From Porphyra umbilicalis (Eukaryota > Rhodophyta > Bangiophyceae > Bangiales > Bangiaceae): DNA of 64,000 bases. The notes beneath the pieces were generated by a model that saw nothing but the letters and a program-made list of their open reading frames with translations, had not been told where the DNA came from and did no database searches. How positions within the stretch are numbered: position 1 is the stretch's first letter; each line of letters begins with the position of its first letter. Position numbers and translations under genes: made by a program. The stretch lies in assembly GCA_002049455.2 (NCBI GenBank), contig KV918772.1, positions 372,001 to 436,000 on the forward strand, given 5' to 3'. This document shows, in pieces, positions 45,665-56,913 of the stretch.

Positions 45665-46061
45665 CTGGATTATTAAACAATGATACATATACGCATACAT
45701 AAGACAATAACACGCAAACGATGGAATATCGAATAAGACAATAACACGCAAACGATGAAATATCTAATACAAATAATGCAATGCTTTGGTTGGTCATGCA
45801 TTACAGCTAACATAGTAAGAGCAAGGAAAATCAGCTGTAAGCCCGCTGTTGTTGCTCTGTGAGGAGCGATCACAGCGAATCAAAGTGCCATCAAATGGAG
45901 GTTTTCTTCCCCACGATCCAGGAATCCCAAATCGTCCAGTGCCTTTTTGACCGAAACGAGCGGGTTCTTCGGGTTCCTGAAGACAAGAGTTTCGGCTCAT
46001 CGAAGGGAAATTCAAGGTGTTGAAGATCCCGGATATCCTGGAATGTATTCCCGTAGGGTCG

Positions 46062-47748
46062 CCCCTTCCAGAGAATCGCCCGCACGCTCCGCACACGCCC
46101 GTCGCCCTGCTCCACGCATCACACGCTCGCGCTGCCCTTCGCACTCAGCTCCCCCTCCGGGTGCGAATGCGGGGAAGAGGGCGTCTCTACCCCCCCTGTC
46201 CCCCGGCCCTTGGCGGCTCCCGCCGCCCTCCAGTCCGTCCGGCGGCTCACCGGCGGCGGCCGCTCTCCAATTTGTCCGCCGCGCCGCGCGCGGCCTTGAC
46301 ACCATCAGCCGCCCGGGGCTGGGCGCTAAATGTGACACCCTTGCCAATCGCCACGTTGGCACCGTTCGTCTCCTCGGTGCCCGCCTGTGGTGCCTTGCCC
46401 GTCACGGCCTGGCTGTCGGCCCTGGCGGGAACGCCACTGGCGTGCCGCGCGGCAGTCAGACCGCCGTTCTGCACGAAGGACGCGCCGCCGTCCTAAGCGG
46501 CAGATGCGGCGCCGTCCTTCACGGCAGACGCGCCGCCGTCCTGCGGACCGGTCCTGCGCGGCGCCTCGTCCTTGTCGCCACCGGCAGCGTCCCGCGTGGA
46601 CACTATAGCCAACATGAAGGGCCTGACTGAGGGGGCTTCAGAGCTTTTTACGAGAAAAACGCGTTTTCGCGTGGCCACACGATACACACCACTGCGCAAA
46701 GAGCGCCGCGTCGCCGTGGAGCTCAGGAGGAGTTCCATGTTTCCGAAAGACGGTTAACAAGCACGCCGTGACGCGCCCGGCATCATGGCGACAGCGGAAG
46801 TTGCCTCCCGTGGCCACGTCGCGCGTCGTGACGCCGGCTGTCTCCCCGATGATGGCGTCAAGCAGCTGCGCTGACGCGGCGGTGAGGGAGGGAGGGGGCG
46901 GCAGGCACGCCTAAAAAGCCTGGAGAGAAATCCACGACCGCCACGCGCGCGTGGGCTGTGCCGTTGGCGCCCCGCCGCAGGGCGCGTCCGCATCGTGCCC
47001 ATATTGAGTACGGGGGAGAGGAAGTCGAGGAGCACCCCGTCTACGGCTGGGCGGGGAGTCTTCTGATTAGGGAACCTTCCGCTGTGGCTGTCCGCCGGCG
47101 GGGCGCCGGGAAAGGCGGACGGCAGCCGCGGCTGCCACAGGTGCGTCGAGAAATGACGCTAGCCGCACGATGCGGGCGGCAACTGGCTGGGCAGGCGCCA
47201 TTCGCGACCACGACCGGCCGCATCATACGGTCGCCGCTCGTAACGCACGCGAGAACCAGGCGGCCACTCCTTCACCCCCTTCCCCCCCCCCCTTCACGGC
47301 GACAGGCGCCCTACTTCCGGCAGCGCCGCCGGCCGTCGGTCCCTCTACCCCCCCTCCCCCAGCTGCGCCACGAGAGCACCTCGTAGTCCCGAGCACGGCA
47401 ACGCGTGTACGCACTTGCAAGTGCCTGAAGCCAGGCATCCTGCGTGTTTGCTTGCGGGCCTCACGAATCCTGTTACCATCAGTCACTCGGTCCGCTTCCT
47501 GGCGCTGGGTGGTCAAACGTGCGGCCGATCCGGTAGACTGTGTCGAGTGAGGGAATCTTTTCGGGACGTCTCGCGTTGCCACCCATCAGATCGAGCACCT
47601 TCTAACCACGGAACAGTGGGCAGGAGCACGCCGGTCACTGCAATTCCTCGCCGTCGACGCTTATTCACACTCTAAATATTTCTTGGTGTGAAGCGGGATG
47701 TAGATAGGTGGATGCGTTAGTTTACTTGGATTGCGGCCTTGGGCCCAC
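46062..47748. other. No supported gene; includes a 24-bp repeat
   Basis: GC-rich. Three 24-bp units beginning GAYGCGSCGCCGTCCT start at 46479, 46503 and 46527. Frames on both strands are Arg/Pro/Ala-rich with no domain. A long C-run occurs near 47280-47292. Confidence 0.45.
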
Positions 47749-48110
47749 TAAAGTCTATCTTATTCTACTAGCCACCTGGTATTTTGGAGCATATCGTTGG
47801 CGTGCTTGCTCCAAACGGTTTCGAACTTTGTAGTATTCTTCGACGACGGGTTCCGCGTGAGCCCACCAAAAATCACTTTGAAAAGCGCAGGTCATCGGCC
47901 GCAGTGGTGTCTACACCTTCGGCGGCATCGATCTGGTCACACCGATACCGTCCGTTCCGGATCATCTCAAATTTGGTCGAATCCGCTTCGAACTTGATCC
48001 CAACTTGATTGGGTACTTCACTCAGATTCAAAGAGACAAGAGATCAACACGCGATGCTCGCGCGACCACATCCCAAGGACCTTCGATGCCGGAAGCGCCG
48101 CCCATCGTAA

Positions 48111-49581
48111 GAATAATGGTCATCCTGGACGGGAGAAAATCCCGTTCAGGCCTCTGTTACGGCACGGCGCCTGACCAAGGGAACTCCTGGTACAAACGTC
48201 TTTCAGGTGCACGAATAATGCGCTAATCTCTTGACGATGACAGGTACCTGGCGGCCCATGCACACCACTCGTTGATGCTGCTCTGTTTTATTTTTGGAGG
48301 GACAACGGCTGGGACTACTGCCATGAGGACAACTCAACGGTGCACCCATCTCAGCTGGCCATGTACAAACGGCGGCAGCAACACAAGGAAAGGTGCAAGT
48401 CGTCAGGTAGTAACGCGAACAGGGCACAAAGACCGCCACAGATGCCATACCATCCAAACCCACATCAAACGAGAGTTCGAGATATCGAGAGAGGAGAAGA
48501 CTAAAAATCAAGAGCAAAGATACGACGGGACAAAACAGGGGACATACTAGATAGAGGGCAGGAATTTGGGGACGGGCGTAGGGAAGAGGGGGGAAAGAGA
48601 AATCCGCTCAGGAAGTGGGAGAAAGACATACACAATACGCAGGAAAAAATCATGCATGGACGGTAGCACATGTAGGCAAGAGTCTGATGCGAGCTACAAC
48701 AGATGCCAGTGAACGAGGGCTCCCTGTACGGTTGCGCAACATCCGGTGCAATGACCTCGGTGAAACACACGCAATAACAGACAGACGAACGCATAGGCAG
48801 GAGAGGAACCAACCACAAACAGCGCACAGCATACCTGTTGGAACACTGGCTCAAATACCCAGCATGGTATGGGGATGCCCAGTTGATGAGGGGGACGTTG
48901 GTGCACGACAGCAAGAGCCGGGCACGGGCGCACGGATCTCGGATGACGACTGCAGTGGTCTTGCTCGCCGGCGGCGCGGTGTTGGAGGGTCGGGTCATCA
49001 CAGGCTTTAGCCCGTCACTCTGAGTCGTTTCCAATCGACAAGATAAGTTCATTTTCTCCATAGAGACGTCCGACCTACCACACGGGCTAGGTGTGGTATA
49101 GCTCAGTTTGATTGGCCGGCCATTCCCATACATGCTTGACATCATTCGTCGTCTCACGAAGTTTACAAATATTTGGTGATCGATAGACTTTACAGAGCAA
49201 CTCAGGGTAAGTTCTGGAGCGGAGGCCGCGGTCTCGCGCGTGCACTTCAGGTCCGAGAACACGCCTCGGCGTCCTTTTTTATTGCACCGCGCGTGTGTGG
49301 CCAAGAGGCATCCAGGCCCGTGCAGAACCCCGACCTGGCCAGTTTACGTCTTCGCAATCTATTGCGGAAATATCATTGGCTTGGATTGGCGCGAGGGTCT
49401 TGCATGACGTCGGGATCAGCAACGAGATGGTTCAGGGCCTGAAAAAGCTTTCCTGAACGGGAACTCCTCCCGTTCAGGCCTTTGCTACAGCACAGACGCC
49501 TGGACGGGAAACCTCCCGTTCAAGGGCTTCTTGAAAGGGACTCCCGTTCAGGCTCCCGCTCAAGTGTCCACAGATCTGAAG
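48111..49581. mobile_element. Nested insertion (1.47 kb) with subterminal repeats
   Basis: Interrupts sequence contiguous in Tc1 copy 1. Flanks ATCGTAA (48104-48110) and ATCATAA (49582-49588) look like a 7-bp target duplication with one change. Seven or more copies of a CCTGAACGGG-like word in both orientations cluster at 48125-48150 and 49450-49560. A 267-codon minus-strand frame (48501-49304) shows no known domain. The superfamily is undetermined; short subterminal repeats and a 7-8-bp duplication would suit hAT-like or similar DNA transposons. Confidence 0.6.
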
Positions 49582-49582
49582 A

Positions 49583-51073
49583 TCATAAATTGAAGCGCTG
49601 GCGCCAAGCAAGCCGTTTTGACATGCTAAAATCTATGACTCCCTCAAAACATTTCTCTATCAACGCCCAAATCAAAGCTTGCCCACGACGACAAAGTCGC
49701 ATATACTCCACTTCCTCGTCATCCTTGTCCCCCTCATCCTCCCCATCCTCCTCACTGGAGCTACAACCGTTCACACCGTCCACCTCAGCGTCCTCCAGCT
49801 CAATGTCCATCTCATCGGCACAGTCCTCCACATCCGCCCTCGTGGCGGCCATGTCCATGTAGTAGTCCTCCATGCTGATGGCGTGGTCCTCGTACTTCGC
49901 CCAGATCGCTGCCAACATCTTGTTGAAGTCCATGTCGACGAGCTCGCCGAGACGCGTAAGGTTGAAAGTGACGTTGGCATAGCGCAGAGCAACCTTCACG
50001 GTGCCCCACACCATCTCAATTGGGTTGAGCTTTGGTTGTGCCAGAGGAGAGGAGATGATTGAGACGTCAAAGTCCTCCGCCAAGTCTTGCACCAAGTAGC
50101 GTGGTGTCGGGCGATGTTCGGCGGCCTGGGCGCGCATTTGAGCCACAGTCTTGGCTTGGCGCCACGTAGGCGGCCCGTTAGTCGGTGCCGCGTCGTGCTC
50201 CTCCAGCCAATCAGCCAGTTGCCTGTTCTTCATCGAAGAACTAGCCTGTCGGGATTCATCGGTCAGCTTCAAATGGTAGGGATCTCGGTCGACAACAAGT
50301 ACCCCACCGCCAATCTTGGGAAGCACTTGGTCTTGAAGCCACTTGAGCCACACTGCCGAGTTCATTTCGCCGTGGTAGTCGCCTTTCTTCTTCTTGCCCT
50401 TGAAGACGAGACTTGCACATGGCACTAGGTCTGTCTTGCGTGAACCGACATGCGCGATGATGATCCGTGCTCCCTTTCCAGATGGCACGTTTAGGCGAGC
50501 GCGTGACGACTTGTCCGTCCAAATCCGCCCCGGCGTCATGTTCGTGTTCGCCCAGGTCTCGTCGGTGTAGAAGATAATGCGCTCGTCTGCACGATACTCC
50601 CGCATCTTCTTGATGAAGTTTTCACGTTGCTTGACGATAGACCGCTTCTCGCAAGCCACAATGTAGTGGTTGGGGCCCCGTGAGAAGCTGAACCTCAGGT
50701 CCTTCATTGCTCTGTGAAGCTTTGATCGAGACCACTTGTAGTCGGAGAGGTCGTCACCTTCACCTGCCCCTTACTCCAATAGTGCGAGGGTGCTGTCTAG
50801 TGTGGGAACAGTCTTATCTGCGTAGTGGGTGTACACGTTCTCGGGCACGCGCGAAAGCTCAGAGGCAGGAACGCGACGCTTGATCACACGACGCTCCCGC
50901 TTCCCCGACAAGGGTCGAGTATCGGCATACTCCCCGTTCGCGATACGGATAACCGTGCTGCGGCTTAGCCCAGTAGCCGCCCCTGTGCGGTCGACGGGCT
51001 GCTCCAGCATCTCTGCGGCATGGTTAGTACGTTCTGAGGTAAAAAAGGCACGCAGCCTGCCAACAAAAAGCAC
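49583..51073 (-). pseudogene. IS630/Tc1/mariner-superfamily transposase, copy 2, one in-frame TAA
   Basis: Exactly the same length (1,491 nt) as copy 1. It is interrupted by TAA just below 50773, where copy 1 has GAA (Glu) in LLEEGAG; at the site of the copy 1 stop, this copy has CGA. DDE motifs are present: YTDETWANTN, VVDRDPYHLK, LNPIEMVW, with the same long Asp-Glu spacing, and the acidic C-terminal tail. The lesions are therefore independent point mutations after the copies separated. Confidence 0.85.
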
Positions 51074-52314
51074 AACCTCTCATGTGATGCGGCGCACCGC
51101 ACGCACGCGCGTGCGCGGCTTCCGCACGACCACACGCGTGGTCGGCATTGCGACTCACTGCGCAAGGCAACACCCAGAGCACTCAGGCGCGAGCAGATGA
51201 GGGGTCGGGGGCACAGGGAGGCGTGGAGGGGAAGGGCGTTGGGAGGAGGTGCGGGGCGGAGGGGCGCGCGGGGAACCAGAAGGGCACGACACAGTCGGGG
51301 GCGGCCGTGGCGCGAGGCGCAGCGCACGGGCTCAGTCGGCCACAGCAGCCCGCAGTGCGCAAGGCTAGGGCAAAAAAAACGCGCGCGCGCGAAGCGCCTG
51401 ATCGCCCAGGCTCGCCGACCTCGGAAAAAAAACGCGCACCCGGCGGATCTAGAGATCTTCAAAGTAGCCCCACAATTCGGATGGACGATTTTCAATCGTT
51501 GCAAGTTTTTTGCGCTTCTTTGCTACGACCGTCTTGGCGAGCCTCTGCAGACCTTCATCTCATCTGGAATACCGCGACCACTGGCCAGTATGACACGACA
51601 AGATATGGGGACATCGGCTGGAGGCCAAATTCCTGCTTGGTGTCTTTTCTTGTCTGATAGGGACAGCAAAAGCCAGCAGTGACAGCTTAGTGCTGTGTTC
51701 AGGCAAGACGATTAGACGCTTCTCGAATGCCTATGCGTTCCATTTTCTGAAACAAGGATGTCGAGTGGGTCTCTTTTGCGCACGAGGAATTTGCTTGCAA
51801 AAAGCGGTTGCTGCGGCCGAGCTATAGTGAGACAAAAATATTCCTGTTCTCAGGGGTCTAATAGAATGGGATTGATTTTAGGACCGCCTGATGTACACGA
51901 GGCGACCCGTCTGCCCGGCCCAAGGAAGACCACCTCTCAAGCCTAATCCAGGCACTTCCACTCTCCGCGTGTGCACGGCCTGCGGCGCACCTCCCAAAGA
52001 GGAGCATGCGCCTGCCCTGTGCTAAGCCGCCCACGGCCGCACAATCCAGTCACTACACCACGCACAATATCCCCGAGCTCACCACAATAAAACGGGAGCT
52101 CACCAAATGACACACAAGTCAAATACAAACAAATACAAGACATACAAGAATGGAATGCCAACAAGTACACTTGCTTGGGTCTCCAAGAGCCCGCGTGTAA
52201 GTATAGCTCCAAGGGTGTTCCCGAGCGGAGCTCAACACTACCCTAAATACATTGGAGTTCATGTCATTCCACCGGAACGGACGGTACCGATACCCTCCCA
52301 AGCTCTCTGCGCGA

Positions 52315-52640
52315 TTTTTCTTGTAGACGGTATCGTTACCGTCCACAAGAAAAAGATCGCCGTTTGTGCACAAACAGAAAAGGGACTCGGTCGACCGCCG
52401 CCGACTCGGATAGCAACATGGCATATGCCAGCCGAACGTCCGGCCACCAGAACCGTCCCAAACCACGCCAAGCACTCCGCGCGATTTTTCTTCTGGACGG
52501 TATCGATACCGTCCACTAGAAAAAGTCGCCGTTAGTGCAAAACACAAAAAGGGCTCAGTCGAAGACTTCTGACTGGGACAGCAACATGACATACCCCAGC
52601 CGACCGTCCGGGCACCACAACCGGCACAAACCGCCGCAAA
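52315..52640. repeat. 170-bp tandem duplication with 40-nt palindromes
   Basis: Two units begin at 52315 and 52485. Each starts with a palindrome (TTTTTCTT..GACGGTATCG.TACCGTC..AAGAAAAA, 52315-52354 and 52485-52524) and continues with similar sequence including CAGCAACATG and CAGCCGA. This lies just beyond the 3' end of the copia pol relic and could be part of its LTR or a separate element. Confidence 0.7.
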
Positions 52641-52718
52641 GCCGATGCCAAACGCGAAGGGGACGCGGCCCGTCACCATGGTCGCTCCGCCACAGACCTC
52701 GGCCGACCTCGGAGGGGC

Positions 52719-55700
52719 TCAGCATTTGAAGGCAGGACGTGAGGCCGGCGTAGCGTCAAGCCTCGCGTTGCCCAGATCGGCTCCATCGCCAATGACGCGC
52801 CGAATTAAGATGAACGCCGGGGCCGGCAGCGGCTTCGTCAGCCCGTCTGCCGGCATGTCCACGCTAGGAAGGAAGTAGAAAGTCACATCCCGCCGGGCCA
52901 CGTAGTCACGTACCATGTGGTACGAGACGTCCACGTGCTTGGTACGCTCGGTGGCTTCGTGGTTGTTGACCATGGCGAGGCAAGCCTGGTTGTCCTCTCA
53001 CATCGGCACGGCTTCGCAATCGACGCTCAGAGCCTACAGCAGCTTGCGTAGCCACAGCGCCTTGTTGGTGGCCATGGCGGCGGCCACGTACTCCGCTTCA
53101 GCCGTCGAGGTTGCCACCGTCGACTGGCGCCTGCTCGCCCACGCGATGGGCCCGCCATTGAGGGTGAAGACGAAGCCTGTTGTTGACCGACGGCTGTCAA
53201 CGTTTCCCGCCCATTCGAGGTCTACCAACCCCCGGAGCGGCTCGCTGCCGCCGTAGACCACCCCAAGGCGGGTTGTCCCGCGCCGGTAGCGCAATACCGA
53301 GTTTGCTGCGCGCATGTGATTCTACTCAGCTCACGACATGAAGCGCGACAGCACCCCCACGGCAAAGGCGATGTCCGGTCTTGTCGTGGTGGACAGGTAG
53401 AGGAGGGAGCCGACGAACTCGGCGTACCGGTCACCCTCTGGCAGCAGGTCCTCTCCCGTCTTTGTCAGCCTGACCCCTGACACCATTGGCGCCTTGTTCG
53501 GGGTGGAGGTCTTCATCCAAAACGCCTCCAGCAGCGTCGCCGTGTGCCCCGGATTTCTCATAGTGCGCGTCTTCGCCGCACGGCCACGCATGACCTTCAT
53601 GTCAATCAAGCCCTTGACCTCCCCCATGTCGCGTACTTCAAACTTCGCCGACACGGAGCGATTGACGGCAGCAACTCCAGCGAGTCTCTCGCCTGCCATG
53701 ATATGATATTCGACGTACACGAGAATGAAGACGCGCGCGTGCACAGGGTGCCACCACTCGTAGAGGCAGGGGTACACCTGGGACTGCACTGCACCAATCT
53801 TCTTGAGCTCCTTGTCGAATTGATGCTTCGCAGCCGCCTAGCCTGCTTTGTCCGCTAGAGCTTCAGGTTGAGCCGACAAATCTTCTTCACGCCCTCCGGC
53901 TCGATACCGTCAGAGAGTTTGATGTACATCTTCTTGTCCATCTTGGCGTTGAGGAAGCTGTCTTGACGTTGACATTGTGAACCTCCCAGCCCGGTGCCGC
54001 AGCCACAGCCAGGAGGGCCCATATGGTAGCCGCGCTGAGCACCGGTGCCCACGTCTCGTCAAAGTCCCGCCCCGGCACTTGGTTGCAGCCTTGGGCTACG
54101 AGGCGGGCCTTGTAGCGCGTCATCTTGCCCTCCGCGTCGTGCTTGATGTCGAACACGACACGCGTCTTGATGGCCTTGTGATTTTTGTTGTTCACCAGAA
54201 TTTTGGACCAGGTGCTAAGCTTCTCGTGTGCTGCCACCTTCTCCTTGATGGCGTGCTTCCGACGTGGCAAATCAAAATGAGCACGCGCACCCTTCCCGTT
54301 TGCTTCAGGCTTGTGTAGGTCGAATCTCGACTCAGCCGCACTCTTAGCCCCGCATGCCGAGTACGCCTTGGGTTCTTTCTCCCACCATGTTACCTTGCGA
54401 GCTGTATTTCGAATTGAACAACGAGGCCCAGGCGCGGCGCTGTCACAAGAAGAAGGTCCTTGACCGCCCGCCGGTGTCGAGCCATCGGGGCAATCCTCGA
54501 CGTCCCCCTCGCTACCTCCAGCTAGGGAGGGAGGACCGACTTCTCCGGCAGTGTCGCAGGTGTCGTCTGGGGCGTAGTCGTACTTTCGCCCGCGTTCAGC
54601 GTCGAGCATGTCCATTGCCCCTTCGTTGGCGTCATGCTTGCCGCCGTCGTAGCCCGCCTTCAGCTGGGGACCAGCGCTTGACCCGACTGCCGACGCCTGG
54701 ACCTTAGCCGGGTTCCCTCCATCCGCACGTCTCGACGCTCTAAGACTTGGTTCGTCTCATCCTCTAGGATGCGGTAGGCCGTGCAACCGACCGTGTAGCC
54801 GAAAAAGCGGCCGACGTTGGTCCTCGGCTCGAGCTTGCAGTGCTGCTTTTTAGGTTTGAGCGCCAACGCCCGGCTCGTCCTAACGCGGAATCCCGCGACG
54901 TTGGGGCGTCGATCCGATAAGGCCTCCAGCGGTGTAACGTTCAGCTCCGCCTTTGAGGACCGGTTGAGCACATGGACGACAGAGGCCAACGCCTCAGCTC
55001 ACAGGTCTTCCTCCGCTCCGGCATCGAGCAGAGCAGCACGCATGCGCTCCATCAGCGCGCAGTTCTCCCGCTCCGCTTCGCCGTTCTGCTGCGACTTTTA
55101 CGGCGCTGTCATCTCCGACGTGATGCCGTTGTCCTCGAACTATGCCTTGAGGTCGTTGGTGACGCACTCCTTGGAACCGTCATGAAGCACGCGCTTGACC
55201 TTGACACTCGTCAGCGTCTCAAGCTGCTTGATACGCTTCTTGAGAACATGTGGTGCCATCCCTTTCTTCTTGATAGGCGTTGCCGTGATGAACCACTTGG
55301 AGTCCACCAGCGCCGTCATAAAGTAGATGGAACCACCAAGCGACTCAGTGAGTGGGCCACCAATGTCGGTGTGCACCAGTACGCACTTGGTCGTCACTGT
55401 CGACGAGCGGAAGGTCGGCTTCTCCACCATCTTGCCGTCCACACACGGCACACAGACAGTGCCAGTACTGCGCTTGGTGTCTGCTTCTGACGACGGCATG
55501 CCGTCGACCAGTGTGGCCGCCCGCTTGAGGTTCTCTATACCCAAGTTGTTGAAACGACGGTGCCAGAGCTCCGCTTCCCCAGCTATACGCGTGGATGCCG
55601 CGTTAGCCGACGCCTTGACCGGCGTCACCTTGAGCACATACTGCTCCAGGTCGTTCACCTGGCCGACCACTGACGCCTCGTCGAGAACTCCGCTCGAGCG

Positions 55701-56052
55701 AACAGCATCCTTGTCGCAAAGGACGGAACAGGCTATGTCGACAAACACCACCGCACCTCGATTGCGGTCGACATCGTGAGCCGAGAGCAGGTTGCTGGTC
55801 ACGTCCGGAACGAGCATAGCCTCTCTGAGTACCATGCGCGTCTTGGTGTTTCCTTTGCCAACGTCTATGGAGACGTGGCAGTGCCCCTCGATGGACACCT
55901 TGTCGCCGTTGGCCAAATTGACCTCGGCCCCGCTTCCAGCCGTCCGGATGAGAAGCCCTTATCCCCGGAGGCAATGTTGTTGGTTGCGCCAGAGTCGAGC
56001 ACCCAAGTTGATCAACCGCGTGTGCTCTCGTGAGCCTTGCTGCTCCCGGCAT
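52719..56052 (-). pseudogene. pol: Ty1/copia pol relic
   Basis: Minus strand, order protease (WVLDSGATNNIAS, D-S-G at 55996-55988), integrase zinc motif (LWHRRFNNLG..CVPC), integrase core (HTDIGGPL; QQNGEAERE), reverse transcriptase (YKARLVAQGCNQVPG, FLNAKMDKKMYIKL) and RNase H (STAEAEYVAAAMATNKALWL; HVDVSYHMVRDYV), which is the Ty1/copia order. Lesions: a 1-nt frameshift near 55928, TAG at 55142-55140, further stops near 55098 and 54998, a frameshift near 53960, and others downstream. The second His of the zinc motif is Asn, and the catalytic YVDD of reverse transcriptase reads YVEY (53706-53711). gag is not directly upstream. Inactive. Confidence 0.87.
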
Positions 56053-56059
56053 TTCTGGT

Positions 56060-56900
56060 GAAAGCAGTGTAGCACAACAGAATGTAGATCAAGTCATAAG
56101 GGGGTGGGAAGCATTCCGCACGTGCCCCCTCCGTGCGTGCACTGCTATAGGGCCATCGGACCCAGGAAGTCAGGCCGCCAGAGGTGATGACACAAGGCAC
56201 GGTTTACTTGCCGGCGACGACGGTGCCTCCCACCGTCGTCGCCCTTCGTCCTAAAAGGGCGGAAACCGCTGCGTGGGCCCAACTTCCCTAATTGGAGTTG
56301 GCCCGCGCCGCCGACCAACCAATACAACTAAGTACAATGCAAGACAAGTCCCCCAATGCGGTAAGTAGAGACGAGGGGGAATCGGGACCGGGCGCCCCTG
56401 CCTGACGCGGCGGCACGTGGCGGCCGTTGGCGAGGCTACGCGGGAGCGCTCGCCGCCCGACATAACCGCCGCCCCGCGCGGGCCCGCCGGCCGCGGCTGC
56501 GCGCCGCCAGGCCGGGTTGCACGCACTGCACGGCCCCACACCCAGTGTGGGCGCTATGGCCGTGGCCCAAGGGGACACCCGGCCCGTGTGCCGGTGGGGG
56601 TCGTGTCCGCCCGACCCCGGCTCCCCCCGCGCCGTGCCCCGGCACCACCCCCGACCTGGTGGTGCTACATCACCGTCTTCTTAACGGCTGCCGTCCGCGG
56701 CGGCCGACGATGCGACCATCAAGGTAACCAGGGCCAGCCTCACTGACGCCAAAGGGCACCCGCGGTACCGCACTGCCGGCGGTGGCGGCGGAGACACTGG
56801 CAGCGGCCGAAGCGACGGACCCGGCGGTGTCCGCGACGATCCCGGCTCGCAGCGGCTCGCGTCGTCACGGACCCGACGAGCAAGGCGCCTCACTGCGACG
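56060..56900. other. No supported gene
   Basis: GC-rich sequence between the 5'-truncated copia pol and the satellites. The expected gag is absent. Frames are compositional. Confidence 0.45.
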
Positions 56901-56913
56901 GGCACTGCGGTGA

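Larger units (their letters stand above)
40601..46058 (+). mobile_element. Complete CACTA/EnSpm-like transposon (5.46 kb)
   Basis: Terminal inverted repeats of 28 bp: left starts CCCTACGGGAAAACATTC, right (reverse complement) starts CCCTACGGGAATACATTC, both followed by GGATATCC; three mismatches. A 3-bp direct repeat TCG flanks it (40598-40600 and 46059-46061), as expected for CACTA elements, although the tip is CCCTA, not CACTA. Subterminal regions repeat words like GGATCC and GGAAAT. It encodes a Tnp2-type transposase and a second ORF, both on the plus strand. No lesion is visible in the transposase. Confidence 0.88.
47751..51878 (-). mobile_element. Tc1/mariner-type transposon, copy 2 (with nested insertion)
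   Basis: Left end AAGTCTATCTTATTCTACTA and right end (reverse complement) AAATCAATCCCATTCTATTA, each preceded by TA (47749-47750, 51879-51880). It is 4,128 bp against 2,649 bp for copy 1. The excess is one insertion at 48111-49581 downstream of the transposase. Apart from that it is colinear with copy 1 in opposite orientation. Confidence 0.85.
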
